From Acidobacteriota bacterium (lineage in GTDB: Bacteria > Acidobacteriota > UBA6911 > RPQK01 > DATIPO01), in contig JANQFM010000124.1 in NCBI GenBank assembly GCA_028277865.1, positions 1 to 6,574 on the forward strand: a stretch of DNA of 6,574 nucleotides, given 5' to 3'. This document shows, piece by piece, positions 1-4,794 of this stretch; within the stretch, counting starts at the first letter, position 1; every line of letters starts with the position of its first letter. The position numbers were made by a program, and so were the translations under genes. The notes beneath the pieces were generated by a model, which had not been told where the DNA came from, ran no database searches, and worked only from the letters and a program-made list of their open reading frames with translations.

Positions 1-45
1 CAACAGGAGCTGATCTGGCTCGTATCGACGAAAACTAGTTCCCAT
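1..45 (-). CDS. N-terminus of probable IS1182-family transposase (cut by window edge)
   Basis: Reading leftwards from the ATG at 45-43, the frame stays open to the window edge and gives MGTSFRRYEPDQLLL. This resembles the start of IS1182-type (IS5/IS1182 superfamily, DDE) transposases, which typically open with a short M-x-x-x-F-R-x-Y-x-P-D-Q-x-L-L block before the domain that binds the element ends. The family match is from memory of that motif, not a search. An AAGGAG lies at 52-47 but only one base before the ATG, which is unusually close. A perfect TATAAT lies at 58-53, so a transcript using it would start at or next to the ATG and be almost leaderless. The rest of the element, including its catalytic residues, is outside the window, and I could not define the terminal inverted repeat. 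Only 15 codons are visible, so an unrelated gene with a similar start is possible. Confidence 0.55.
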   Translation of the reverse strand, partial: MGTSFRRYEPDQLLL

Positions 46-123
46 GCTCCTTATTATAATCAGCGGTTCAGACAATTTTCTGCCGCGCAGACTCCTAGCG
101 CCGTGCGGGGAGCCGGGAGGAAA

Positions 124-217
124 GGGGAATCCCGCGAAAGAGCGCAAAAGTCTCACGAAATTGACGCGAAGTCCTTTTTCTTCGTGAGAGACTTCGCGCC
201 CATTGGCGGGCTTCCCT
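124..217. repeat. Long imperfect palindrome with nested and interleaved arms
   Basis: The arms are centred on about 170.5. The outer arm 125-135 pairs with 206-216 in 10 of 11 positions, with a G-T pair extending it at 124/217. The middle arm GCGC at 142-145 pairs with 196-199. The inner arm 152-159 (CTCACGAA) pairs perfectly with 181-188, and GTC at 150-152 can instead pair with GAC at 190-192 across a two-base bulge. A second helix crosses the first: CGCGAAGTC at 165-173 is a perfect reverse complement of 190-198. It resembles the GCGAAAG/CTCACGAA-type dispersed hairpin repeats common in environmental bacterial genomes; that comparison is from memory. It could be a REP-like element, an mRNA 3' structure or a terminator. 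Confidence 0.65.
145..192 (-). terminator. Candidate terminator hairpin of the GntR operon
   Basis: Read on the minus strand after the seven-helix gene, the stem GTC-(TC)-TCACGAA (192-181) closes on TTCGTGAGAC (159-150) over a 21-base loop and is followed at once by TTTT (149-146). The stem is about 10 bp with a two-base bulge. The U tract is short and the loop large, so termination efficiency is uncertain. The hairpin begins 58 bases past the stop codon of the upstream gene and is part of the larger palindrome. Confidence 0.35.
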
Positions 218-249
218 GACTTCTACGTGAACAGCCTTGGGGCTGGAGC

Positions 250-1104
250 CTATGCGACCAACGGCTCCCCTCTGTAAACTTCAAAATTGATGTTGTCGAT
301 CCGGAACTCCCGAAAGCTGATCAGGGCGAGCACCTGAAAGTACAAGCACATGGCCACAGGATTGAAGTGCCGTAAGTCAAATGTATTCAGAGTCACACTG
401 ATTGCTATGAATATGGTTGCTGCGATACTGACAAAAACCAGTGACTTGACGGTGAGCTCGATTTGCCTCCTTCGATCTTCGTGTGCCTGGTATGGATCCT
501 TCTTTTTCCCATACAACTGCCTGAAGATGATTCCCGCGAATAGGAGGTTGAGGACCGTCACTCCAACTATATTCCAATATCCGCCAAACCAGGGAAATTC
601 GAACTGACTGATATAGTGGACGAAACAGGCAAAGGCGACATACACGAAGGCCGCCAAGCCGATCATTGCGGGCGAGACAAAGTCAAACAAGCGGCGAGGG
701 CGCAGTTCTGCTTTTCGAGTGGTCTGTGAATCGGTTTTTCTTTTCAGATTGAAATAGGTGAACCCCGAGGTTGCCGCGATCAGCAAAGGGGAGTACTGAA
801 AGACCATATAAATCGTGAGAACAATGGTGGTGTCCCAATTCAGCATCTGCTCACTCGGCGAATAGAGTCCGATGAAAAGCAACCCAAAACCAGCCAGGAG
901 CACCATGAAGTTAATGATCCGGTAAAGGCGCTGGGTTTTCTTGACCCGTTCGATGGAGACCGGATACAGCCGGGGATATTTCGATGGTGGATATGTTTCA
1001 ACGATATACCTCAGGCGGCTGAGTACCTTCTTGGGTAAATAGAAGGAAATCAGCAGCACCTGGCTCAAGAACACAAGGTAAAACAGCATGTCATATTCTG
1101 GCAT
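250..1104 (-). CDS. Polytopic (about 7 TM) membrane protein of unknown family, partner of GntR regulator
   Basis: The product has 284 residues and I do not recognise its family. Hydrophobic stretches suggest seven membrane helices at roughly residues 5-25, 62-82, 92-115, 142-163, 174-195, 218-241 and 247-264. A conserved-looking loop after helix 1 reads VETYPPSKYPRLYPVS (35-50). Basic loops follow helix 3 (KRKTDSQTTRKAELRPRR, 121-138) and helix 5 (GKKKDP and EDRRR, 199-213), which would place these loops in the cytoplasm. The tail REFRIDNINFEVYRGE (265-280) is polar. No signal peptidase site, transporter motif, nucleotide-binding motif or catalytic motif is visible. The ATG at 1104 is supported by AGGAG at 1115-1111, six bases upstream, which overlaps the TGA of the regulator gene, so the two genes are probably co-transcribed and translationally coupled. 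The gene is noticeably AT-richer than those to its right, suggesting a different origin. It may be a sensor, permease or envelope-stress protein; the sequence does not decide. Confidence 0.85.
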   Translation of the reverse strand: MPEYDMLFYLVFLSQVLLISFYLPKKVLSRLRYIVETYPPSKYPRLYPVSIERVKKTQRLYRIINFMVLLAGFGLLFIGLYSPSEQMLNWDTTIVLTIYMVFQYSPLLIAATSGFTYFNLKRKTDSQTTRKAELRPRRLFDFVSPAMIGLAAFVYVAFACFVHYISQFEFPWFGGYWNIVGVTVLNLLFAGIIFRQLYGKKKDPYQAHEDRRRQIELTVKSLVFVSIAATIFIAISVTLNTFDLRHFNPVAMCLYFQVLALISFREFRIDNINFEVYRGEPLVA

Positions 1105-1110
1105 TTTCCT

Positions 1111-1115
1111 CTCCT
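1111..1115 (-). promoter_or_regulatory. Shine-Dalgarno of the seven-helix gene overlapping the gntR stop codon
   Basis: AGGAG lies six bases before the ATG at 1104, and its first base is the last base of the regulator's TGA (1117-1115). Ribosomes finishing the regulator end directly on this site, which favours coupled translation. Confidence 0.75.
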
Positions 1116-1495
1116 CAACTGCCGCGGCGATTCATCACATCGCTGAAGGCAATTCGAATTTCAGAGTCGGTAGCACCCGCCTCTCGCAGTGCCTGGATAG
1201 TTTCGCTCAGTTTCGTCATGACCCAGGCATTCAAATCGACAGTGCTGTTGACCGTGGCATCCGGGTGAACGAATGTGCCGCGATAGCCCTTGGTTTGAAT
1301 GACTGAATCGCGCTCCAATAAGCGATAAGCTTTCGCCACCGTCTTGTTGTTCAGCCCCAAGTCGTTGGCAAGCTGTCGAATTGAAGGCAGGGCATCCCCT
1401 GGGCGAATCTTGCCGCCGAGTACGGCCTTTTTTACCTGACCGATCAATTGAGCAAACAAAGGGACCGAATCGTCGATGTCGATGGTTAGTTCCAT
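1115..1495 (-). CDS. GntR-family transcriptional regulator, YtrA subfamily
   Basis: A 126-residue one-domain regulator. Residues 11-77 form the winged helix-turn-helix of the GntR superfamily: PLFAQLIGQVKKAVLGGKI leads into RPGDALPSIRQLANDLGLN, then NKTVAKAYRLLERDSVIQTK, and the wing YRGTFV (71-76). After it comes only a short helical tail (about 87-122) in place of the large FadR, HutC or MocR effector domain. That short tail is the mark of the YtrA subfamily, whose members usually repress their own operon, often with ABC transporter genes. The ATG at 1495 is preferred: translation then begins MELTIDIDDSVPLFAQL, which fits the family N-terminus, and GGAG lies 11 bases upstream (1510-1507). 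A GTG at 1507 in the same frame would add four residues but has no spaced ribosome site. The gene lies 10 bp upstream of the seven-helix gene and behind its own likely promoter and operator. Confidence 0.9.
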   Translation of the reverse strand: MELTIDIDDSVPLFAQLIGQVKKAVLGGKIRPGDALPSIRQLANDLGLNNKTVAKAYRLLERDSVIQTKGYRGTFVHPDATVNSTVDLNAWVMTKLSETIQALREAGATDSEIRIAFSDVMNRRGS

Positions 1496-1513
1496 GAAAT
1501 TTGTCACTCCATA

Positions 1514-1537
1514 TGTACCACTCGATGTAAGGGTACA
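1514..1537. promoter_or_regulatory. Probable GntR operator, TGTACC-N12-GGTACA inverted repeat
   Basis: On the coding (minus) strand the six-base arms TGTACC (1537-1532) and GGTACA (1519-1514) are perfect reverse complements separated by 12 bases, so their centres lie 18 bases apart, close to two helical turns. The site lies between the -35 box and the GntR start codon and overlaps the candidate -10, where a dimeric repressor would block RNA polymerase. Assignment to this regulator is by position and symmetry only. Confidence 0.6.
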
Positions 1538-1559
1538 ATAGGGTCTTAGGGCGTGTCAA
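1530..1559 (-). promoter_or_regulatory. Candidate sigma70-type promoter of the gntR operon
   Basis: A perfect TTGACA lies at 1559-1554 on the minus strand. With an 18-base spacer, the best-placed -10 is TACCCT at 1535-1530, which matches only three of six consensus positions. TATTGT is an alternative but sits just 13 bases from the -35. A strong -35 with a poor -10 covered by the inverted repeat fits a repressed promoter. The -10 assignment is uncertain. Confidence 0.45.
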
Positions 1560-1818
1560 GTCAGGAAGCAAAAAAATTTCTTCGGATTGAGCGTCGGCTC
1601 TTTTGCATCCATGCAAAGCGGTGCCTGAGTGAGCTCGACGATTCCTGCCCAGAGGGCTCTGTCGGACTCCATTTGCTAAACTGTCGGCATGGCCGGTCTG
1701 AACTCCTTCCCACTCTTTCCCTCAACCAAGAGAGCAGGACAGGGACCGGCCCCTCTGCTCTTTCTTTAGGTAAAAAGTCGGCAGTCGGCAGTCCGGACTC
1801 CGGAGGTCCAGCCTCCAC

Positions 1819-1898
1819 CGGAGAGGGGAAGCCACGCAGACAAAGGCAAAGGGCAGGGAGCTTTGCCTGAATTCTTCTCTGTGAACTCTGGGCCTCCG
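1819..1898. repeat. Imperfect palindrome with TTCTCTGTGAACTCTG-type arm
   Basis: The inner stem AGGCAAAG (1844-1851) pairs perfectly with CTTTGCCT (1861-1868) over a nine-base loop. Further out CGCAGA (1835-1840) pairs with TCTGTG (1878-1883) allowing one G-T pair, and CGGAG (1819-1823) pairs with CTCCG (1894-1898). The arms are offset by a few bases, as in a decayed hairpin element. Confidence 0.45.
1844..1868 (-). terminator. Weak candidate terminator downstream of the 210-residue membrane protein
   Basis: Read on the minus strand, AGGCAAAG, a nine-base loop and CTTTGCCT form a perfect 8-bp stem 54 bases past the stop codon, followed by TTGTCT. The trailing T run is interrupted, so this may be only the core of the larger repeat hairpin. 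Confidence 0.3.
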
Positions 1899-1922
1899 TA
1901 GCAAGGCCTGCTGCATGAGGTA

Positions 1923-2555
1923 TCAGGGGGACGCAGCGGTTCGGCGCACCATCCAGCTCAGGAATATCGCCAGGATGACCGCGCCGACAGCGCCAACCGC
2001 TGCCCAACCGACCACCCAGCCGGTGGCGAAGCCGGATGCCTGGGCCGTGGCGGCACCGACTCCCAGGCCGACCATGCCGGCCGCGAACCAGGCCAGGGCA
2101 TTGGCGGGAACCCACCAAAGAGAGCCGCCGACCTTGCCGCTCAGGCCGAACCACTGCAAAATGCCGACCAGCAGTCCGGTGACGGCCCAGGTCAAGTGGC
2201 CTATGGGCTGAATGAAGATGAAGCTGGCCCAACCCAGCGAGCTGGCCAGGGCGAACCAGGGTCCCACGTCGATCAAACGGTGGAGCACCAGCCACTGCAT
2301 GACGCCGATCATCGCGCCGAAGATCGCCCAGTTGGCGATGCCTCCTACGATCAGGCCCATGACGCCGCTGACGATGCCGCCGAGAGCCCCGCCGACCGCC
2401 AAAGCCGCAACCCAACCGAGCCAAGGAAAGCCGCCGACGCCGGATCGGTCGCCGCCGCGGACCGATGCGGGATTCGGCAAAATGCGCCTCAGAAGCCAAG
2501 GAACGAAAAACGAGATCAGAGCGCCGAGGACGGTCTTGACGAACCAGTCGTCCAT
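1923..2555 (-). CDS. Glycine-rich polytopic membrane protein with internal GxxxGxxQW duplication
   Basis: A 210-residue hydrophobic protein without a recognised function. Hydrophobic segments lie at about residues 8-24, 46-72, 77-92, 100-118, 122-138, 146-166 and 176-202, rich in Gly and Ala, with a short arginine-containing loop at 23-37. Two stretches 47 residues apart align without gaps: 80-110 (GAMIGVMQWLVL to LGWA) and 127-157 (GLLVGILQWFGL to LAWF). G80/G127, G84/G131, Q87/Q134, W88/W135, L91/L138, W100/W147, A104/A151, L107/L154 and W109/W156 are identical. Tandem GxxxGxxQWxxL units are familiar from uncharacterised integral membrane proteins of several bacterial phyla. The ATG at 2555 is the only ATG, GTG or TTG in frame after the upstream stop, but no convincing Shine-Dalgarno precedes it. 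The gene starts 63 bp after the TPR gene and could be translated from the same mRNA. Confidence 0.8.
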   Translation of the reverse strand: MDDWFVKTVLGALISFFVPWLLRRILPNPASVRGGDRSGVGGFPWLGWVAALAVGGALGGIVSGVMGLIVGGIANWAIFGAMIGVMQWLVLHRLIDVGPWFALASSLGWASFIFIQPIGHLTWAVTGLLVGILQWFGLSGKVGGSLWWVPANALAWFAAGMVGLGVGAATAQASGFATGWVVGWAAVGAVGAVILAIFLSWMVRRTAASP

Positions 2556-2618
2556 GAGGTCATTGTATAGGATCTGCTCTTCGATTTCTGGAAATGGGAT
2601 CCTTCGGAATCTCCCTTT

Positions 2619-3506
2619 CTATGGGTCGACGCTGGTGGCAACGCGGATGAATTTGCTCAGGCCGACCAAAGAACCGCCGTGAGTCGACTTGTACAGTTCC
2701 TCCAGTTGCTTTCGGCTGGCTGTCGAGTGCTGATTCCTGCCCGCCTTCGAGCCTTGGGCGAAGGCCACCATCGCATCGTTGATCTTTCCCATGGTCCTCA
2801 GGCTGAGGCCGGTGTAACGGTAGGCTTCCGCCCTCAACAGATTACCGCCACCCGCGTCCAACGCATCCCGAAAGCTGCTGACGGCCTTGCCAAAGTCGCG
2901 TTGCTGGTAATGGGAGTGACCGATGATCACGTGGGCGGCAGCGACATTGCTGTCGATGTAGTTGAGCCACTGACTGTCGCTTTGCCGATCCCGGACGGCG
3001 GTCAGGCCCTCAATGGCTTTGGAAGCGCACTCGACCGCGTCCCGCATATCACGCTTCAGGTAGGAGATCTTCATCAAGGCGGGATAGATGGCATAGCAAT
3101 CCTTGGGGCTGAACCTGGCGCAGGCCGCTTTTCCGTATCGTTCCATCCTGGCCTGATCTCCGGTGTTCAGGGCGGAAAAGGCCACGATGTAGGCAGCCTG
3201 GGCTTTCATGTCGGAGCTGACTTGTTTGGCTCTGTAAAGGCGCTCGCCATGGACAATGGCCTCGGCATACTGCTGTTTCTGGAACAGAGCCGTGCCTGCG
3301 GCGTAAAGCGCGTTCTGATCGTCAGGCCGGGTGGCAAGGACTTTCAAGGCCCCGGCCAGAGCTTCATCGTAGCGGCCGGCTTCGAGCATCTGCTTCAAAG
3401 ACTGGCTGCCTGCCCGGGCCGGTGTTGCATGCAGTTGGAGGGCGCAACAGAGCAGAGCCGGGCAGAGCAGTGAAAGAATCCTGGTGAAAATGTCGGAGTT
3501 TTTCAT
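2619..3506 (-). CDS. Exported TPR-repeat protein
   Basis: A 295-residue protein. The start ATG at 3506 is set by a strong AGGAGGA at 3520-3514, seven bases upstream, and by the signal peptide that follows: MKNSDIFTR, a hydrophobic core ILSLLCPALLCCALQL (10-25) and a cleavage motif TPARA|GS after residue 32. The mature part is helical and TPR-like: residues 40-59 (LEAGRYDEALAGALKVLATR), 64-93, 187-218 (VAAAHVIIGHSHYQQRDF onward) and 225-256 (RAEAYRYTGLSLRTMGKIND onward) show the alternating small and aromatic pattern of tetratricopeptide repeats. TPR proteins are scaffolds, here probably in the periplasm; no catalytic domain is present. The cysteines in the h-region do not make a normal lipobox with a small residue before Cys, so a lipoprotein is unlikely. 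An in-frame ATG at 3629 would bury the signal peptide behind 41 residues and is not favoured. The partner is unknown. Confidence 0.85.
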   Translation of the reverse strand: MKNSDIFTRILSLLCPALLCCALQLHATPARAGSQSLKQMLEAGRYDEALAGALKVLATRPDDQNALYAAGTALFQKQQYAEAIVHGERLYRAKQVSSDMKAQAAYIVAFSALNTGDQARMERYGKAACARFSPKDCYAIYPALMKISYLKRDMRDAVECASKAIEGLTAVRDRQSDSQWLNYIDSNVAAAHVIIGHSHYQQRDFGKAVSSFRDALDAGGGNLLRAEAYRYTGLSLRTMGKINDAMVAFAQGSKAGRNQHSTASRKQLEELYKSTHGGSLVGLSKFIRVATSVDP

Positions 3507-3831
3507 GGCTCCATCCTCCTCAATGGTGGATTTCAAGCTGTGGCCGGCACGGTCAATCCGTCGGAGGGGCTTCAAGGAACGCTTGAGTTGGTGCTGAATC
3601 GCAAAGAGCGGCCGCTGATCAGGGTGCAAGAGCCGGACCAGAATCCTGTGCAGCTAGCAAGTATTTTATTTTCAGTGGATTAGGCGTAGCCCTGGCGGAT
3701 TCTGAGTCAGATGTGCTACCCGCTGACCCAAGGAATTGGGGCAAACCACCCATTCAGTCCCCTGAACGTCCAGGGCACCTGAAGGAGGAGTGGCATCTTC
3801 GTGTCGTGCTCGTTCGCGGGCTCTCCCCAGG
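3507..3831. other. Intergenic region between methyltransferase and TPR gene
   Basis: This 325-bp stretch has no gene I can support. On the methyltransferase side, GT-C-CCCTG (3757-3764) can pair with CAGGG-C-AC (3771-3778), seven of eight positions with a six-base loop. It has no T tract, so at most it is a weak or Rho-assisted end. TCTGAGTCAGA at 3701-3711 is a short perfect palindrome flanked loosely by GTAGC (3686-3690) and GCTAC (3715-3719). An AT-rich patch at 3660-3674 contains TAAAAT on the minus strand and may be a -10 for the TPR gene, but no good -35 lies at the right distance. The gap suggests that the TPR gene has its own promoter. Confidence 0.4.
3514..3520 (-). promoter_or_regulatory. 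Strong Shine-Dalgarno that fixes the TPR gene start
   Basis: AGGAGGA lies seven bases before the ATG at 3506. It is one of the best ribosome sites in the window and selects this start over the in-frame ATG at 3629. Confidence 0.8.
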
Positions 3832-4740
3832 CTACTTCACGGCTGGTTTTTGAGCCCAGACCAGAACGTATTCGACCAAGCCGCTGGTGAATGCCTTGTA
3901 GGCCGCGTAGTCGATCAGGTGGCCCGGATAGGCCAACGGGCCGCGGATCTTGGCCACTTGACGGATGGTACTCCACTTGTGCTGCTCGCGATAATAGCCT
4001 GGGATGACGTCTTTGCCGACCACTTCGATGGAGACCCCCTCGAATCCGTTGCGGACGAGCAGCTGCTCGTATTGGCGGGCATCGGCGTAGTTGGCCTCGG
4101 GGATATGCCAGAGCCTGGCGGCGCCTTCAACGATCAGCCGGTCGGTCAGCGAGCGCGGTTCCCGATTCAGGACGAAGTCCGTCACTCCCAGCTTCCCGCC
4201 GGGTTCGAGAACCCGATGGGCTTGCTGAACGAATCTTTCTCGAGTGTTGAAATGTTGCGGCCCTTCGACACTCAGCACATGAGTGAAGGTGCGATCTTCG
4301 AAGGGGAGCGAAGCTGCTGTGCCGTGATGAATCCTGATCTGCTCGGCCAGCCCCGCCTTTTCGACCCGCCCGGCTGCGGCCACTGCGTGCTTCCAGCAAA
4401 CGTCCATGGCATCGACCTGACAGCCGAACCGACGCTGCAAAAAGACCGTTTCCGGACCCATGCCGCAAGCGACGTCGAGCACTGCACCCCTTTCATTGAG
4501 GCCGGTCCTTCGAGCGATTTGGCAGACCATGTTCTGGGCCGCGGCGACATAATCGTCATTCCCATCTGCCCAGAGGCCGAAATTGAGATATCCGCCGTGG
4601 AAGTCGCCGTAGTTCTCGACCCCCAGGCCGTAGAATTTCTCCGTGCGGGCTTCGTGAGAGCCGGGCTCCCAGTGGACGCGCTTCATTTCAGGGGCGGTTC
4701 TTGGGGCCGCCCCGGTGGTCTGTGAAGTGGCCAATCCCAT
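3832..4740 (-). CDS. Class I SAM-dependent methyltransferase (UbiE / gamma-tocopherol-MT-like small-molecule type)
   Basis: A 302-residue cytoplasmic enzyme predicted to transfer a methyl group from S-adenosylmethionine to a small molecule. The Rossmann fold motifs are in order: motif I VLDVACGMGPET (87-98, the glycine-rich SAM loop), the acidic end of strand 2 at VDAMD (109-113), TAASLPFEDRTF (141-152), motif II THVLSVEGPQHF (153-164), and the post-II helix and strand RVLEPGGKLGVTDF (176-189). The N-terminal YGLGVENYGDFHGGYLNFGLW (about 37-57) matches the lid found in gamma-tocopherol, sarcosine/dimethylglycine and EryG-type methyltransferases. The C-terminal part (190-300) has a GYYREQHKW segment (248-256) that probably shapes the acceptor pocket. 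The acceptor cannot be read from sequence. The ATG at 4740 has GAGGAA at 4752-4747, six bases upstream. The gene starts 54 bp after the CRTAC1-like gene and may share its transcript. Confidence 0.9.
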   Translation of the reverse strand: MGLATSQTTGAAPRTAPEMKRVHWEPGSHEARTEKFYGLGVENYGDFHGGYLNFGLWADGNDDYVAAAQNMVCQIARRTGLNERGAVLDVACGMGPETVFLQRRFGCQVDAMDVCWKHAVAAAGRVEKAGLAEQIRIHHGTAASLPFEDRTFTHVLSVEGPQHFNTRERFVQQAHRVLEPGGKLGVTDFVLNREPRSLTDRLIVEGAARLWHIPEANYADARQYEQLLVRNGFEGVSIEVVGKDVIPGYYREQHKWSTIRQVAKIRGPLAYPGHLIDYAAYKAFTSGLVEYVLVWAQKPAVK

Positions 4741-4746
4741 GGTTGA

Positions 4747-4752
4747 TTCCTC
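4747..4752 (-). promoter_or_regulatory. Shine-Dalgarno of the methyltransferase gene
   Basis: GAGGAA lies six bases before the ATG at 4740 and supports that start over any internal methionine. Confidence 0.7.
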
Positions 4753-4794
4753 ATGCAGTTTTCAGTCGAGTCCGATACTTCGGCCTGAGTTATA

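Larger units (their letters stand above)
46..249. other. Intergenic region between transposase start and the seven-helix gene
   Basis: About 200 bases without a gene. The left part (46-60) is AT-rich and holds the TATAAT and AAGGAG just upstream of the transposase ATG. The middle and right part (124-217) is a large nested imperfect palindrome listed separately. If the transposase belongs to a complete insertion element, its end should fall between about 60 and 124. A CTAG occurs at 95-98, but no matching second copy is visible, so no boundary is called. Nothing else was recognised. Confidence 0.5.
1561..1922. repeat. Repeat-rich intergenic segment (tandem heptamer and several palindromes)
   Basis: No coding frame here looks real. 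Visible structures are: (1) GGCCGGTC at 1691-1698 and its perfect reverse complement at 1744-1751; (2) a hairpin AGAGCAG 1731-1737 with CTGCTCT 1755-1761, with AGGG/CCCT (1741-1744/1751-1754) inside it and TTTCTTT just after on the plus strand; (3) a tandem heptamer AGTCGGC at 1776-1782 and 1783-1789, with a degenerate third copy 1790-1796; (4) a 10-base palindrome AGTCCGGACT at 1790-1799 and CTCCGGAG at 1798-1805; (5) GGAGG/CCTCC at 1802-1806/1812-1816; (6) a broader palindrome at 1819-1898. Structures 1 and 2 share bases and are alternatives. The AGTCGGCAGTCGGCAGTC and TTCTCTGTGAACTCTG words resemble dispersed noncoding repeats seen in many environmental genomes, from memory. Confidence 0.6.

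Noticed and set aside
150..198. A stable H-type pseudoknot made from 152-159/181-188 and 165-173/190-198
   Set aside because: The helices are compatible on paper, but the single-base connector at 189 cannot readily span an 8-bp stem, so alternative folds are the safer reading.
1776..1796. AGTCGGC tandem copies as a possible CRISPR array
   Set aside because: The unit is seven bases with no spacers, unlike CRISPR repeats of about 23-40 bases separated by unique spacers.
1561..2499. Minus-strand frame of 312 codons rich in Arg and Gly overlapping the membrane protein gene
   Set aside because: Out of frame with the clear hydrophobic helices of the 210-residue protein, composed largely of Arg/Gly/His from G+C-rich codons, and running through the repeat-filled intergenic region.
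2679..3473. Plus-strand open frame of 264 codons opposite the TPR gene
   Set aside because: High G+C leaves antisense frames open by chance; the opposite strand has a signal peptide and TPR repeats.
3432..3506. TPR protein as a lipoprotein because of Cys residues in its leader
   Set aside because: The residues before the Cys are Leu-Leu or Cys, not the small residue required at the lipobox -1 position, whereas TPARA fits signal peptidase I.
3507..3629. A 41-residue N-terminal extension of the TPR protein from an ATG at 3629
   Set aside because: It would put the signal peptide in the middle of the protein, has no better ribosome site, and the ATG at 3506 has AGGAGGA at ideal spacing.
3790..4725. 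Plus-strand open frame of 311 codons opposite the methyltransferase
   Set aside because: The minus strand carries ordered SAM-methyltransferase motifs and a ribosome site; the plus-strand product has no recognisable features.
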